Shown here piece after piece: positions 25,039 through 34,703 of a stretch of 64,000 nt of DNA. The stretch is taken from the NCBI GenBank assembly GCA_026129465.1, contig JAHCIA010000001.1, positions 1,497,964-1,561,963 of the forward strand, read 5' to 3'. The stretch is from Flavobacteriales bacterium. Its GTDB lineage: Bacteria; Bacteroidota; Bacteroidia; Flavobacteriales_F; PHOS-HE28. The notes beneath the pieces are model-generated. The model was not told the origin of the DNA, made no database searches, and worked only from the letters and a program-made list of their open reading frames with translations. The translations under genes were made by a program, and so were the position numbers. Each line of letters opens with the position of its first letter. Positions within the stretch are counted from its first letter, which is position 1.

Positions 25039-26316
25039 ATGACCATTCCCGCCAACGATCCCGCCCTGCGCTCCTGGGTCCCCGCCCCCCCCGGCAGCGA
25101 CTTCCCCATCCAGAACATTCCTTTCGGGATCGGCAGCTGGAACGGTGAGCCGCCTGTGCCCGTGACGAGGATCGGTGATACCGTGGTGGACCTCTCCATC
25201 CTGGCCGAAGCGGGGCTGCTGGACGGCACCGGTATTCCACGTGAGGCCTTCCTGGCGCCACACTTGAATGAGGTGATGAAAGGCGGCAAGGCGGGCATGC
25301 GTGCGCTGCGCGAACGGCTCAGCGAACTCCTGCGCCACGACCACGCCACCCTGCGCGACGACAACACCCTGCGCGAGGATGCCCTGCTCCCTGTGGACCA
25401 GGTGACCATGCACCTGCCAGTGACCATCGGCGACTACACCGATTTCTACAGCAGCCGCGAGCACGCCACCAACGTGGGCACCATGTTCCGCGATCCGCAG
25501 AACGCCCTGTTGCCCAACTGGCTGCACCTGCCCGTGGGCTATCACGGCCGCGCCAGCAGCATCATCCCCAGCGGGCAGGCCATCCACCGCCCCATGGGCC
25601 AGCGCCGCCCCGATCCCGAACAGCCACCGGTCTTCGGGCCCACCGTGCAGTTGGATTTCGAGTTGGAGGTGGCCTTCATCACCTTCGATGGCAAGCCCCT
25701 CGGCCAACGCATCAGCGCCGCGGAGGCGGAGGACCACATCTTCGGTCTGGTGCTCTTCAACGACTGGAGCGCGCGCGACATACAAGCATGGGAATACGTG
25801 CCCCTGGGTCCCTTCCTCGCGAAGAACTTCGCCAGCAGCATCAGTCCCTGGGTGGTGACGCTGGATGCGCTGGAGCCCTTCCGTGTTCCCGGCCCGCCAC
25901 AGGACCCCCGGCCCCTGCCCTACCTGCGCACCGAGGGCGCCCACGGCCTTGACATCGCGCTGGAGGTGGCCATAGCCCCCCAAGGCGGCGCCGAGACCAC
26001 CGTATGCCGCAGCAACTTCCGATACATGTACTGGAGCATGGCGCAGCAACTGGCCCACCACACCGTGAACGGCTGCAACATCCGCAGCGGCGACCTGATG
26101 GCCAGTGGCACCATCAGCGGCCCGGCGCCCGATAGCTACGGCAGCATGCTGGAACTCACCTGGCGTGGCACCAGGCCCCTTGCGCTCGCCGATGGCAGCG
26201 AACGGAAATTCATCGCCGATGGCGATACCGTGGTGATGCGCGGACATGGCGAGAAGAATGGCACTCGCATCGGCTTCGGCGAAGTGCGGGCGCAAGTACT
26301 GCCCGCCGTGGAATAG
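25039..26316 (+). CDS. fahA: Fumarylacetoacetase
   Basis: A 425-residue enzyme hydrolysing 4-fumarylacetoacetate to fumarate and acetoacetate in the last step of tyrosine breakdown. Features are the N-terminal SH3-like domain with IQNIPFGIGSW, FYSSREHATNVGTMFRD (catalytic His in EHA), LPVGYHGRASS, FELEVAFI (metal Glu pair), and NDWSARDIQAWEYVPLGPFLAKNF. All catalytic blocks are intact. ATG 25039 is preceded by a CACCTTTG box ending four bases upstream, which suggests a near-leaderless message. No other tyrosine-degradation gene is in the window. Confidence 0.96.
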   Translation: MTIPANDPALRSWVPAPPGSDFPIQNIPFGIGSWNGEPPVPVTRIGDTVVDLSILAEAGLLDGTGIPREAFLAPHLNEVMKGGKAGMRALRERLSELLRHDHATLRDDNTLREDALLPVDQVTMHLPVTIGDYTDFYSSREHATNVGTMFRDPQNALLPNWLHLPVGYHGRASSIIPSGQAIHRPMGQRRPDPEQPPVFGPTVQLDFELEVAFITFDGKPLGQRISAAEAEDHIFGLVLFNDWSARDIQAWEYVPLGPFLAKNFASSISPWVVTLDALEPFRVPGPPQDPRPLPYLRTEGAHGLDIALEVAIAPQGGAETTVCRSNFRYMYWSMAQQLAHHTVNGCNIRSGDLMASGTISGPAPDSYGSMLELTWRGTRPLALADGSERKFIADGDTVVMRGHGEKNGTRIGFGEVRAQVLPAVE

Positions 26317-26336
26317 TGCAGGGCACTCCGCCCCGC

Positions 26337-26344
26337 TACCTTTG
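26337..26344 (+). promoter_or_regulatory. -7 box immediately before rel
   Basis: TACCTTTG fits TAnnTTTG exactly and ends five bases before ATG 26350. With normal Bacteroidota spacing, transcription would start at or next to the start codon. No -33 TTTG is evident. Confidence 0.5.
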
Positions 26345-26349
26345 TCTGG

Positions 26350-28611
26350 ATGGACAAAGGTTCACATAGCCCTCCGCCCGAAGGCGCGCCGGTAGCGGTG
26401 AAGACCACCAGGCCGGCGATCGATCCGGTGGCGGAGAAAGCCGAGATCCTGCGGCGCTATAAGGGTCTGTTGCGCAGCATTCGCGGCGAACGCACGCCCG
26501 AGGACACGCGCCTGATCCGCAAGGCCTTCAACATCGCCGTGGAGGCCCACAAGGAACAGCGGCGCAAGAGCGGCGAACCCTACATCTACCACCCCATCGC
26601 CGTGGCGCGCATCTGCGCCGAGGAGATCGGCCTGGGCGTCACCAGCGTGGTGGCCGCCCTGCTCCATGACACCGTGGAGGATACCGACCTGACGCTCGAC
26701 GATGTGCGCGACCTCTTCGGCCCCTCGGTGACCACCATCATCGACGGGCTCACCAAGATCAGCGGCATCGAACTGCGATCGGACAGCATCCAGGCTGAGA
26801 ACTTCCGCAAAGTGCTGCTCACCCTGGCGGAGGATGTGCGCGTGATCCTGATCAAACTAGCCGACCGCCTGCACAACATGCGCACGCTGGAGGGCCTCTC
26901 GCGCGACAAGCAGCTGAAGATCGCCAGCGAGACCACCTACCTCTACGCCCCGCTGGCCCACCGCCTGGGCCTCTACAACATCAAGAGCGAGCTGGAGGAC
27001 CTGGCCCTGCGCTACAAGGAGCCCGAGATCTACGAGGACATCAGCCAGAAACTGAAGAAGGGCGAGGCCGTGCGCAAGCGTTTCATCAGCCGCTTCACGC
27101 TGCCCATCCGCGAGTCCATGGACCGTGAAGGCTTCAGCTACGAGATCAAAGGGCGCCCGAAGAGCGTGCACAGCATCTACAACAAGATGCTGAAGAAGCA
27201 CGTGAGCTTCGAGGAGGTCTACGACGTCTTCGCCATCCGCATCATCATCGACACGCGGCAGGAACTGGAGAAAGCCGACTGCTGGAAGGTCTATTCCATC
27301 GTCACCGATTTCTATCAACCCAACCCCGACCGGCTGCGCGACTGGATAAGCCTGCCGAAGGCCAACGGCTACGAGAGCCTGCACACCACCGTGATGAGCC
27401 CCGGCGGGCGCTGGGTGGAGGTGCAGATCCGCAGCCGGCGCATGGACGAGATCGCCGAGATGGGCCTGGCCGCGCACTACAGGTACAAGGACGACCTGGA
27501 CCATACCGCGGTGCTCGATCCCTGGCTGGCGCGCATTCGCGACATGCTGGACGATCCCACGAGCAACGCGTTGGATTTCGTGGCCGATTTCAAGCTGAAC
27601 CTGTTCAGCGACGAGATCGTGGTCTTCACGCCCAAGGGCGAGATGCGCAGCCTGCCCGCCGGGGCCACCGCGCTGGACTTCGCCTTCGACATCCACACCC
27701 AGGTCGGCAGGCAATGCATTGGCGCCAAGGTGAACCACAAGCTGGTGCCCCTGAGCCAGCCCCTGCGCAGTGGCGACCAGATCGAGATCATCACCAGCCG
27801 CAAGCAGTTGCCCAAGGAGGACTGGCTCAACTATGTCACCACCGCCAAGGCACGTCATCGCATCAAGCAATCGTTGCGGGACCAGAAGCGCAAGCTCGCC
27901 GTGCTGGGGCGCGAATCCATACAGCGCCAACTGCGGAAATGGGGCGCCAAGGTGGACACGGCCAACGTGCACGTGCTGGTGGAGCATTTCAAGAGCGCCA
28001 ACGCCACCGACCTTTACTACCAGGTGGCACGCGGCCGCTTCGACCCGGAGAAGGTGACCGGGGCCCACGTGCGCAATGGCCGATTGTCGCTGCCCAAGCG
28101 CAAACAGGAGCCGGGGGAACGCACCCTGGAGGAGATCGTCAGCGAGATCCGCGGAGACCATGGTGCGCTGATCATCGGCGACGACCTGCGCAAGATCGAT
28201 TACACGCTCAGTTCCTGCTGCAGCCCCATCGCCGGCGATGATGTCTTCGGCTTCGTCACCAAGGACGAAGGGATCAAGATCCACCGCGTGAATTGCCAGA
28301 ACGCCACGCAGTTGATGAGCAACTTCGCCTACCAGGTGGTGAAAGCGCGCTGGAAGGGCAAGGACACCGTGGAGTTCCTGGCCGGCATCAAGTTCAGCGG
28401 CATCGATGACGTGGGGCTTGTGAACAAGATCACCACCATCATCAGCCACGAGCACAACGTGAACATGCGCGCCATCAGCTTCGAGAGCCACGACGGCATC
28501 TTCGAGGGCCGCGTGATGGTCTATGTGCATGACACCGACCACCTCAACGCCCTGATGGAAAAGCTCAAACGCGTGCAGGGCGTACGTAGCGTGGTGCGCG
28601 TGGAGCAATAA
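26350..28611 (+). CDS. rel: Bifunctional (p)ppGpp synthetase/hydrolase (RelA/SpoT family)
   Basis: A 753-residue long RSH enzyme that makes and degrades the alarmone (p)ppGpp. The HD hydrolase domain is intact (YHPIAVARI with His81, LLHDTVEDT with His106-Asp107). The synthetase domain has GRPKSVHSIYNKM and ANGYESLHTTV. A TGS domain (about 420-480), a zinc-finger/helical segment with SSCCSPIAGD and a C-terminal ACT domain follow. Both activities look present, as expected for the single long RSH of Bacteroidota. It may be translated from a nearly leaderless mRNA. Confidence 0.96.
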   Translation: MDKGSHSPPPEGAPVAVKTTRPAIDPVAEKAEILRRYKGLLRSIRGERTPEDTRLIRKAFNIAVEAHKEQRRKSGEPYIYHPIAVARICAEEIGLGVTSVVAALLHDTVEDTDLTLDDVRDLFGPSVTTIIDGLTKISGIELRSDSIQAENFRKVLLTLAEDVRVILIKLADRLHNMRTLEGLSRDKQLKIASETTYLYAPLAHRLGLYNIKSELEDLALRYKEPEIYEDISQKLKKGEAVRKRFISRFTLPIRESMDREGFSYEIKGRPKSVHSIYNKMLKKHVSFEEVYDVFAIRIIIDTRQELEKADCWKVYSIVTDFYQPNPDRLRDWISLPKANGYESLHTTVMSPGGRWVEVQIRSRRMDEIAEMGLAAHYRYKDDLDHTAVLDPWLARIRDMLDDPTSNALDFVADFKLNLFSDEIVVFTPKGEMRSLPAGATALDFAFDIHTQVGRQCIGAKVNHKLVPLSQPLRSGDQIEIITSRKQLPKEDWLNYVTTAKARHRIKQSLRDQKRKLAVLGRESIQRQLRKWGAKVDTANVHVLVEHFKSANATDLYYQVARGRFDPEKVTGAHVRNGRLSLPKRKQEPGERTLEEIVSEIRGDHGALIIGDDLRKIDYTLSSCCSPIAGDDVFGFVTKDEGIKIHRVNCQNATQLMSNFAYQVVKARWKGKDTVEFLAGIKFSGIDDVGLVNKITTIISHEHNVNMRAISFESHDGIFEGRVMVYVHDTDHLNALMEKLKRVQGVRSVVRVEQ

Positions 28612-28741
28612 GCCTTGGGCAACTAGCGCGGACCGTGGTCAAGACCGGGCCGTCCCGGGAAATGGAACTTCTGTGGCCCAACGCCTCCTTTCTTTGCATG
28701 GAGGCCCATGCATCGCCGCGTACAGGCCACAGCCGATCAAG

Positions 28742-29428
28742 ATGAAGACCTATGACCCCAGCGTTCCGCTGCTCTCGATCCACATTCCCAAGTGCGGCGG
28801 CACCAGTCTGCTAAAGACCTTGAAGGACTGGTTCGGGGACGGGTTGCTCATGCACTACTTCGATGAGAGGGCGGGCACCATGCCCAAGCGGCACAAACTG
28901 AAGCACTGGTATGGCGGCTATCGGAAGGATATCTGCATCCATGGGCACTTCAATGGCAAGAGGGGCTTCGGTGTGGACGACTACTACCCGGGGATCGGAC
29001 AGGCGATCACCTTTCTGCGGGATCCCCTGGAGATGAGCCTGTCGGTCTTCCACTACAACCTGCGCCGTGCCGGGGACGGCAAGAACTATGTGGAAGGAAA
29101 GAAGGTTGAGCCGGTATCCGACATCGACGAATTCCTGGAAACAACGAACCCATTCGTCAGAAATTTCCTGCCACGCGGCATGGATGAGACCAACATGGCT
29201 TCATACATCGGGAACTACTTCGTCCACATCGATGTGATGGAGAACTACCAGCGCGGCATCGAGGTCCTGGCCGAGAAGCTGGGCAAGCCCAGGGTGAGCA
29301 TCCCGCATGAGAACATCTCGAAGCGCGCCCAGGAGCCCTCGCACACTTCGATCTCCAGATTCAAGGAACGCTGTGGCTTCGAATACAAGCTCTACGACCT
29401 GGTACTGCGGGCGAATGGCTTGCGGTAA
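28742..29428 (+). CDS. Sulfotransferase family 2-like protein
   Basis: A 228-residue protein with the 5'-PSB type loop SIHIPKCGGTSLLKTLKDWF near its start and a 3'-PB-like segment ITFLRDPLEMSLSVFHYNLRR. The HIPKCGGTS form is typical of the Sulfotransfer_2 group that modifies carbohydrates. It stands alone between rel and the fur operon. ATG 28742 is chosen over an upstream start at 28673 because the extra residues are not family-like. It is the fifth sulfotransferase in the window and belongs to a different subgroup from those in the glycan cluster. Confidence 0.78.
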   Translation: MKTYDPSVPLLSIHIPKCGGTSLLKTLKDWFGDGLLMHYFDERAGTMPKRHKLKHWYGGYRKDICIHGHFNGKRGFGVDDYYPGIGQAITFLRDPLEMSLSVFHYNLRRAGDGKNYVEGKKVEPVSDIDEFLETTNPFVRNFLPRGMDETNMASYIGNYFVHIDVMENYQRGIEVLAEKLGKPRVSIPHENISKRAQEPSHTSISRFKERCGFEYKLYDLVLRANGLR

Positions 29429-29701
29429 CCGCAACCGCCCCGACGCTTGTGTGACCTTCCATCGGAGAGGCGCATGCACGACTCCGGAAGGGGTGTCGCG
29501 TTCACGGGAAGCCGGTTTCTGATAGCGCACTGTGCCTGCATCACATCCCGCACACCTGAGGGAGGAACCAACTGGGGCCATCCATTACCACCCGGTTGCT
29601 ATCGGTCGGTCCTCTGCGGCCTCCGGTCGGGTATTCTGGTCCGGATCGTCGTCACCGATCCACCGCCCCTGCTTATGGCGCTGCTGCACCCGCCTGCCCA
29701 T

Positions 29702-29709
29702 TACCTTTG
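29702..29709 (+). promoter_or_regulatory. -7 box immediately before fur
   Basis: TACCTTTG ends four bases before ATG 29714, the same box and spacing as before rel. The rest of the 285-base gap from 29429 shows no gene, tRNA or clear hairpin. Confidence 0.5.
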
Positions 29710-29713
29710 GCCC

Positions 29714-30172
29714 ATGGCCGTGGCCGAGCAACACGACAACGTCCGCCGGATCTTCACCGAGTACCTGGAGCGCAAGGGGCACCGCAAGACGCCCGAACGA
29801 TTCGCCATACTCAACGAGATCTACGCGGAGGACGGCCATTTCGACATCGAGCGGCTCTACGGCCGGATGAAGTCCAAGAACTACCGCGTGAGCCGGGCCA
29901 CCCTGTACAACACCATGGACCTGCTGTTGGCATGCGACCTGGTGCGCAAGCACCGCTTCATGGGCGCGCAGGCCTGGTTCGAAAAGGCCCATGCCTACAA
30001 GCAGCACGACCACCTGATCTGCGACCGCTGCGGCCGGGTGCAGGAGTTCTGCGACCCCCGCATCCAACAGATCCGCAACACGGTGGGCGAGGTGATGGGC
30101 TTCCAAGTGCACCACCACGCGCTCCACATCCATGGCCTGTGCCGCGAATGCCAGAGAAACCAGAGAACATGA
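29714..30172 (+). CDS. fur: Fur-family metal-responsive regulator
   Basis: A 152-residue winged-helix repressor of the Fur family. The DNA-binding domain covers roughly 10-85 with [14 protein letters not shown] as recognition helix. The metal sites show HDH (98-100), two CxxC pairs (Cys103/106 and Cys143/146) for structural zinc, and a His-rich HHHALHIH strand. Iron, zinc or peroxide response (Fur, Zur, PerR) cannot be separated by sequence alone. It starts a tight run with STAS, purA and an rRNA methyltransferase gene. Confidence 0.9.
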   Translation: MAVAEQHDNVRRIFTEYLERKGHRKTPERFAILNEIYAEDGHFDIERLYGRMKSKNYRVSRATLYNTMDLLLACDLVRKHRFMGAQAWFEKAHAYKQHDHLICDRCGRVQEFCDPRIQQIRNTVGEVMGFQVHHHALHIHGLCRECQRNQRT

Positions 30173-30534
30173 CCGTGACCGACCGACCGACTTTCGACCT
30201 GGCCGTAGCCGATGAAAAGGGCTGCATGGTGTTCCACATGAAGGGCAGGCTCATGGACCAGCAGCAGGCCGACCGGCTCATGGCCGCGCTGGACGGCGAA
30301 CTGGGCAAGGGGCACAAGTCGGTGATCCTGGACCTGACCGAGTTGCAGTACATGAACAGCACCGGGCTCAACATCCTCATCAACGTGCTCACGCGCACGC
30401 GCAACGCCGGGGGCGACACGCTCATCGCCGGCATGAGCAACAGCGTACGCCAGCTCTTCCTGGTCACCAAGCTCGATTCGGTGTTCACCATCACCCCCGA
30501 TGTGGACGCCGCCGTGGCCAAACTCACCAGCTGA
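30169..30534 (+). CDS. STAS-domain anti-sigma factor antagonist
   Basis: A 121-residue STAS protein. The conserved loop [13 protein letters not shown] carries Ser64, the position phosphorylated by anti-sigma kinases in SpoIIAA/RsbV-type proteins. It would sequester an anti-sigma factor or relay a partner-switch signal. No partner kinase or phosphatase is next to it. It overlaps fur by ATGA and ends six bases before purA. Its link with the SiaC-type protein at 37014 is only circumstantial. Confidence 0.87.
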   Translation: MTVTDRPTFDLAVADEKGCMVFHMKGRLMDQQQADRLMAALDGELGKGHKSVILDLTELQYMNSTGLNILINVLTRTRNAGGDTLIAGMSNSVRQLFLVTKLDSVFTITPDVDAAVAKLTS

Positions 30535-30540
30535 TCGCCG

Positions 30541-31815
30541 ATGGACCCGCGCATGGACGTGCTGCTCGGCGCCCAATGGGGCGACGAGGGCAAGGGCAAG
30601 GTCGTTGATGTGATCGCCCCTGGATACGATGTGATCGCCCGCTTCCAAGGGGGACCCAACGCCGGCCATACGCTCATCTTCGAGGGCTACAAACACGTGC
30701 TGCACACCATCCCCAGCGGCGTGTTCCGCGAAGGCACCATGAACCTGGTGGGCAACGGGGTGGTCATCGACCCGGTGATCTTCCTGCGCGAGGTGCAGGC
30801 CCTGGAGGCCGTGGGCATCGACCTGCGGAAGAGCCTGCTCATCTCACGCCGCGCCCATTTGATCCTGCCCACCCACCGCGCACTGGACGCCGCCAGCGAG
30901 GCCGAGAAGGGCAAGGCCAAGATCGGCAGCACGCTCAAAGGCATCGGCCCCACCTACATGGACAAGACCGGGCGCAATGGCCTGCGTGTGGGCGACCTGG
31001 AAAGGACCGACATGATGGAGCGCTACGAGACGCTCGTGCGCAAGCATGAGAAACTCCTCGCACACCACGACATGACCTTCGACCTGCGCGAGCAGCAGGC
31101 CGAATGGTTGGACGCCGTGCGCCAGCTGCGCGAGATGACCCTGGTGGACAGCGAACACTACCTGGACATGGCCATGCGGGAGGGCAGGCGGATCCTGGCC
31201 GAAGGCGCGCAAGGCACCCTGTTGGACATCGACTTCGGCACCTATCCTTTCGTCACCAGCAGCAGCACCATCTGTGCCGGCGCATGCACCGGCCTGGGTG
31301 TCGCCCCCAACCGCATCGGCAAGGTGGTGGGCATCTTCAAGGCCTACTGCACCCGCGTGGGCAGCGGCCCCTTCCCCACCGAACTGCACGACGCCACGGG
31401 CGAACACATCCGCAAGGCCGGTCATGAATTCGGCAGCACCACCGGACGCCCGCGACGCTGCGGCTGGCTGGACCTGCCCGCCCTGCATTACGCGGTGATG
31501 GTGAACGGCATCACGGAACTGGCCATGATGAAGGCCGACGTGCTCAACGGCATGGACACCGTGCGGCTCTGTACGCGATACAAGGTGGACGGCCGCACGA
31601 CGGACCGCCTGCCCTACGACATCAGCTCCGGCATCGAGCCGGTGTACGAGGACTTCCCCGGCTGGGGCGACCCGCGCATCGACGCGCCCCTGCCCGATGC
31701 GTTGCAGCGCTACATCGCCCGCATCGAAAAGGCGGTGGATGTGCCCATCACCCTCGTATCGCTCGGCCCCGATCGCGCTGAAACCCTGTTGCGCGAACCC
31801 GTACTCACGCGCTGA
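30541..31815 (+). CDS. purA: Adenylosuccinate synthetase
   Basis: A 424-residue GTP-dependent enzyme that joins IMP and aspartate in AMP synthesis. The P-loop-like GAQWGDEGKGK, the IMP site block FQGGPNAGHT with catalytic His, IGSTLKGIGP, and the C-terminal VGSGPFPTE and GRPRRCGWLD blocks are all intact. It is complete. ATG 30541 and 30553 are both possible; the second gives the classical MDVLLGAQWG start. Confidence 0.97.
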   Translation: MDPRMDVLLGAQWGDEGKGKVVDVIAPGYDVIARFQGGPNAGHTLIFEGYKHVLHTIPSGVFREGTMNLVGNGVVIDPVIFLREVQALEAVGIDLRKSLLISRRAHLILPTHRALDAASEAEKGKAKIGSTLKGIGPTYMDKTGRNGLRVGDLERTDMMERYETLVRKHEKLLAHHDMTFDLREQQAEWLDAVRQLREMTLVDSEHYLDMAMREGRRILAEGAQGTLLDIDFGTYPFVTSSSTICAGACTGLGVAPNRIGKVVGIFKAYCTRVGSGPFPTELHDATGEHIRKAGHEFGSTTGRPRRCGWLDLPALHYAVMVNGITELAMMKADVLNGMDTVRLCTRYKVDGRTTDRLPYDISSGIEPVYEDFPGWGDPRIDAPLPDALQRYIARIEKAVDVPITLVSLGPDRAETLLREPVLTR

Positions 31816-31820
31816 GCCCC

Positions 31821-33194
31821 ATGGCGCGCCGCGATCGCCAGCGGAAGGACCGGCATGGTGATGTGCTTCCGGATACGCTGCGCGATACCCTGGGGTCGAT
31901 CATCCCGGGCGAAGTGGATCTGCTCGCGCGGGCGTTACTGGAGCCGCCGCCCACGAGCATACGGCTGAACAGCGCCAAACCCGGCGGCCCGGAGGGTGCA
32001 CCGGTGCCGTGGTGCCGCACAGGAAGGTATCTGGCGGAAAGGCCGGTCTTCACGCTGGACCCGCTGCTGCACGCGGGTGCCTACTACGTGCAGGAGGCAT
32101 CATCCATGCTGGTGGAACAGGCCTTTCTGGCCACCGGCTTGCTGGAGCGCCACATCGTGGCGCTGGATCTCTGCGCCGCGCCCGGCGGCAAGAGCACACA
32201 TCTCCGGTCCCTGATGACGCCGGGTTCCCTGCTTGTGGCCAACGAGGTGGATGGCCGTCGACGCGCCATCCTTGCGGAGAACCTATGGAAGTGGGGATCG
32301 CCCAACACCGTCATCACAGGTGCGGAGACGATCGCGTTCGAGACCCTGCCGGACAGCTTCGACCTGGTGCTGGTGGATGCGCCCTGCTCCGGGGAAGGCA
32401 TGTTCCGCAAGGATCCCTTCGCACATCAGCAATGGGGCCCTGCGCTCGTGCATCGGTGCGTGGCCGCACAGGCCGTGATCCTCGCCCATGCGTGGGAAGC
32501 CATTCGGCCCGGTGGCTTTCTCATCTACAGCACCTGCACCTGGGAACCCACCGAGAACGAGGAACAGCTCCTTCCTCTGCTCGCCCGCGGCGCTGAGCCG
32601 GTCACGATCGCCACATCGCCGGCATGGGGCACCCGTCCGGCTGTGCTGCCGGAGATACCAGGTCTGCGCTGCTATCCGCACTTGTTGCGCGGGGAAGGCT
32701 TCTTCATGGCGCTGCTGCGGAAACCCGGTGATACCGATCCCGGCGAGAGCCGCATCCGGCCTTCGGGATCGGCGATCGACCCGGGCGTCCGCACCGAGTG
32801 GCTCGATACCCGGGAAGAACTGTCCTGGATCGAGCATGAGGAGACGCTCCATGCGGTCGGGACAAGGCACGCACCACTTGTGGACGCGTTGAAAGCATTG
32901 ACGACGACCATTTCACCTGGCATACCGGTAGCGGAACGCAAGGGATCAGGCCAGCGCCCACATGCGGCACTCGCTCTTTCCACCCTTTTGCGCCAGGATG
33001 CCTTCCGCACGATCGATCTCGACCCGGCCCTAACGCTCGCCTATTTGCGCGGAGAGGCCCTGCCCGGCAAGCATGCGAACGGCACCGCGCTCATACGCCA
33101 CGCGGGACTTGGGCTGGGCTGGGCACACGGTGCGGGCAACCGCTGGAACAATGGCTGGCCCAAGCCCTGGCGCATCCGCATGCGGACCACCTGA
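31821..33194 (+). CDS. RsmF/RsmB-type rRNA m5C methyltransferase
   Basis: A 457-residue NOL1/NOP2/Sun-family RNA cytosine-5 methyltransferase. SAM motif I is DLCAAPGGKSTHL, and the two catalytic cysteines lie in DAPCSGEGMFRKD (Cys189) and STCTWEPTENEEQ (Cys239). The combination GMFRKDP and the long C-terminal PUA/RsmF-like region fit the RsmF type. It begins six bases after purA. The C-terminal 30 residues are rich in Trp/Arg. Confidence 0.9.
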   Translation: MARRDRQRKDRHGDVLPDTLRDTLGSIIPGEVDLLARALLEPPPTSIRLNSAKPGGPEGAPVPWCRTGRYLAERPVFTLDPLLHAGAYYVQEASSMLVEQAFLATGLLERHIVALDLCAAPGGKSTHLRSLMTPGSLLVANEVDGRRRAILAENLWKWGSPNTVITGAETIAFETLPDSFDLVLVDAPCSGEGMFRKDPFAHQQWGPALVHRCVAAQAVILAHAWEAIRPGGFLIYSTCTWEPTENEEQLLPLLARGAEPVTIATSPAWGTRPAVLPEIPGLRCYPHLLRGEGFFMALLRKPGDTDPGESRIRPSGSAIDPGVRTEWLDTREELSWIEHEETLHAVGTRHAPLVDALKALTTTISPGIPVAERKGSGQRPHAALALSTLLRQDAFRTIDLDPALTLAYLRGEALPGKHANGTALIRHAGLGLGWAHGAGNRWNNGWPKPWRIRMRTT

Positions 33195-33297
33195 GGCTGG
33201 CGGCTATCTTGGGCCGGTGGAAGGTGCATGAACCCCAGGAGACGCGTGAAATGACCATGGCACGGCGTTCTCCGATCATGCGGCACGAAAGCCGGGC

Positions 33298-34032
33298 ATG
33301 ATGGACGCGCTGTTGGACTGGATCGATCGGCACCGCACCGGGGTGATGGGCACTCTGGTGGTGCACGCCGTGCTCTTCATCCTGCTCACCATCTGGACCA
33401 TACGGGCCACGCCGCGCGAGGAGGATCGCAGCGAGATCCGCGTGGAGGTGGTGCCCAGCGAAATGGCCGAGGAGATGGAGGAGCGGATCATGGAAGAATT
33501 GGAGGGCGGTACGCCGCGCGAAGTGCTCAACCTCACCAGCAACATCACCGCGGAGACAAGGCCCACCTGGTCGGAACAGCGCCTCTCCGAGCGTGTGGAA
33601 CAGGACCTGCGCCGCATGGAACAGCAGGAGTTCGAGCGGCTGGCCGAAGAGCGCCGGGAACGCGGCGAGGAGGTGGATATGCCCGAACTCGATCCCAGCA
33701 AATGGAACAAGGAACTGTATATGGACAAGGCCGCCGAGCCAGTGCGCATAGAAGGCATCACCACCGTGTGGCACGACCTGGAGGGGCGCGAGCGCGCGCG
33801 TGACGTACCGGGCTACCTCTGCCGCACGCAGGGACGCGTGGCCGTGAGGGTGCAGGTCGCCTCCTCGGGTGCCGTGCTCAAGGCGGAACTCGATCCTGCC
33901 CGCAGCGCCTTCGCCGACGATTGCATGGTGGAACATGCGCTGCGATCGGCGAGAAGGGCGCGCTTCAGCCCCAGCGCCAATGCCACCGACCCACAAAAAG
34001 GCACGGTCTTCTTCCTCTTCATGCCCCAGTAG
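33298..34032 (+). CDS. TonB-like energy transducer (C-terminal domain protein)
   Basis: A 244-residue protein with one N-terminal membrane helix (about 14-36), a long charged helical middle rich in Glu/Arg (55-130), and a C-terminal domain of the TonB type (GRVAVRVQVASSGAVLKAELD, then ALRSARRARFSP). It would span the periplasm and couple inner-membrane energy to an outer-membrane partner. No ExbB/ExbD or receptor gene is adjacent. The acidic spacer differs from the usual Pro-rich one. ATG 33301 is an equal alternative. Confidence 0.7.
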   Translation: MMDALLDWIDRHRTGVMGTLVVHAVLFILLTIWTIRATPREEDRSEIRVEVVPSEMAEEMEERIMEELEGGTPREVLNLTSNITAETRPTWSEQRLSERVEQDLRRMEQQEFERLAEERRERGEEVDMPELDPSKWNKELYMDKAAEPVRIEGITTVWHDLEGRERARDVPGYLCRTQGRVAVRVQVASSGAVLKAELDPARSAFADDCMVEHALRSARRARFSPSANATDPQKGTVFFLFMPQ

Positions 34033-34145
34033 CGACAGATCGTCGCACCAGCGGGTCCTTGGTCTGCAACAATTTCCGGGATTGGCGGCTGGCAGAGCCT
34101 TTGGGGACCGAGGCGCACATGCGAACCAACCAAAAACGCAAAGCC

Positions 34146-34589
34146 ATGACGATCGTGAAATACCGCCCGCAAGGTTCGTTCGTCAGTCCCTTCAACGCGC
34201 TGATGAACGACTTCTTCAACCGCGACATCGGCCAGGTGTTCGGACAGGACGAGATGAAGCACTTTCTGCCCGGGGTCAATATCGTGGAGAACGACGAAGC
34301 CTTCGAACTGCGGATGCAGGTGCCCGGCTTCAACAAGCAGGACCTGAAGCTCCAGATGGAGAATGATGTGCTCACCATCAGTGCCGAACACAAAGTGGAG
34401 GACCTGAAGGAGAATGAACGCTACACCCGCCGGGAGTTCTCCTACGGCAGCTTCACCCGTTCCTTCCGGCTGCCCGGTTCGGTGGACAGCGCGAACATCT
34501 CAGCCCAATGCGCCGATGGGCTGCTGACGGTGCGTATCCCCAAGACGGAAGCCGCCAAGCCCCGTACAAGGGAGATCGGTATCAACTGA
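34146..34589 (+). CDS. Hsp20-family small heat shock protein
   Basis: A 147-residue alpha-crystallin-domain chaperone that binds unfolding proteins. The core is visible from FLPGVNIVENDEAFEL through FNKQDLKLQMENDVLTI to the ADGLLTVRIPK motif (GLLTV-IPK is the family C-terminal signature). ATG 34146 (MTIVKYRP) is typical for Bacteroidota Hsp20; ATG 34119 would add nine residues. A strong terminator follows at 34614. Confidence 0.94.
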   Translation: MTIVKYRPQGSFVSPFNALMNDFFNRDIGQVFGQDEMKHFLPGVNIVENDEAFELRMQVPGFNKQDLKLQMENDVLTISAEHKVEDLKENERYTRREFSYGSFTRSFRLPGSVDSANISAQCADGLLTVRIPKTEAAKPRTREIGIN

Positions 34590-34613
34590 GCAAGGGCCAG
34601 GACGAATAGTTGG

Positions 34614-34645
34614 AAAGGGGGACCCAAGGTCCCCCTTTCTTCTTT
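34614..34645 (+). terminator. Rho-independent terminator after hsp20
   Basis: Perfect 11-bp stem AAAGGGGGACC / GGTCCCCCTTT with a CAA loop, followed by CTTCTTT. It ends the rightward transcript. Confidence 0.9.
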
Positions 34646-34703
34646 ACCATTCGATCTGAAACCCCGCTTGGTGCGAACCGTAAAGGGCCATACGCCTGAT
34701 CCC

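Noticed and set aside
24874..28608. Long open frames on the minus strand opposite fumarylacetoacetase and rel (473 and 583 codons).
   Set aside because: They mirror high-GC coding sequence, are rich in His, Gln and Val, match no family, and overlie genes with complete catalytic motifs.
29429..29713. Possible tRNA or small RNA gene in the gap before fur.
   Set aside because: No cloverleaf, no T-loop GTTCRA pattern and no strong hairpin could be found by eye.
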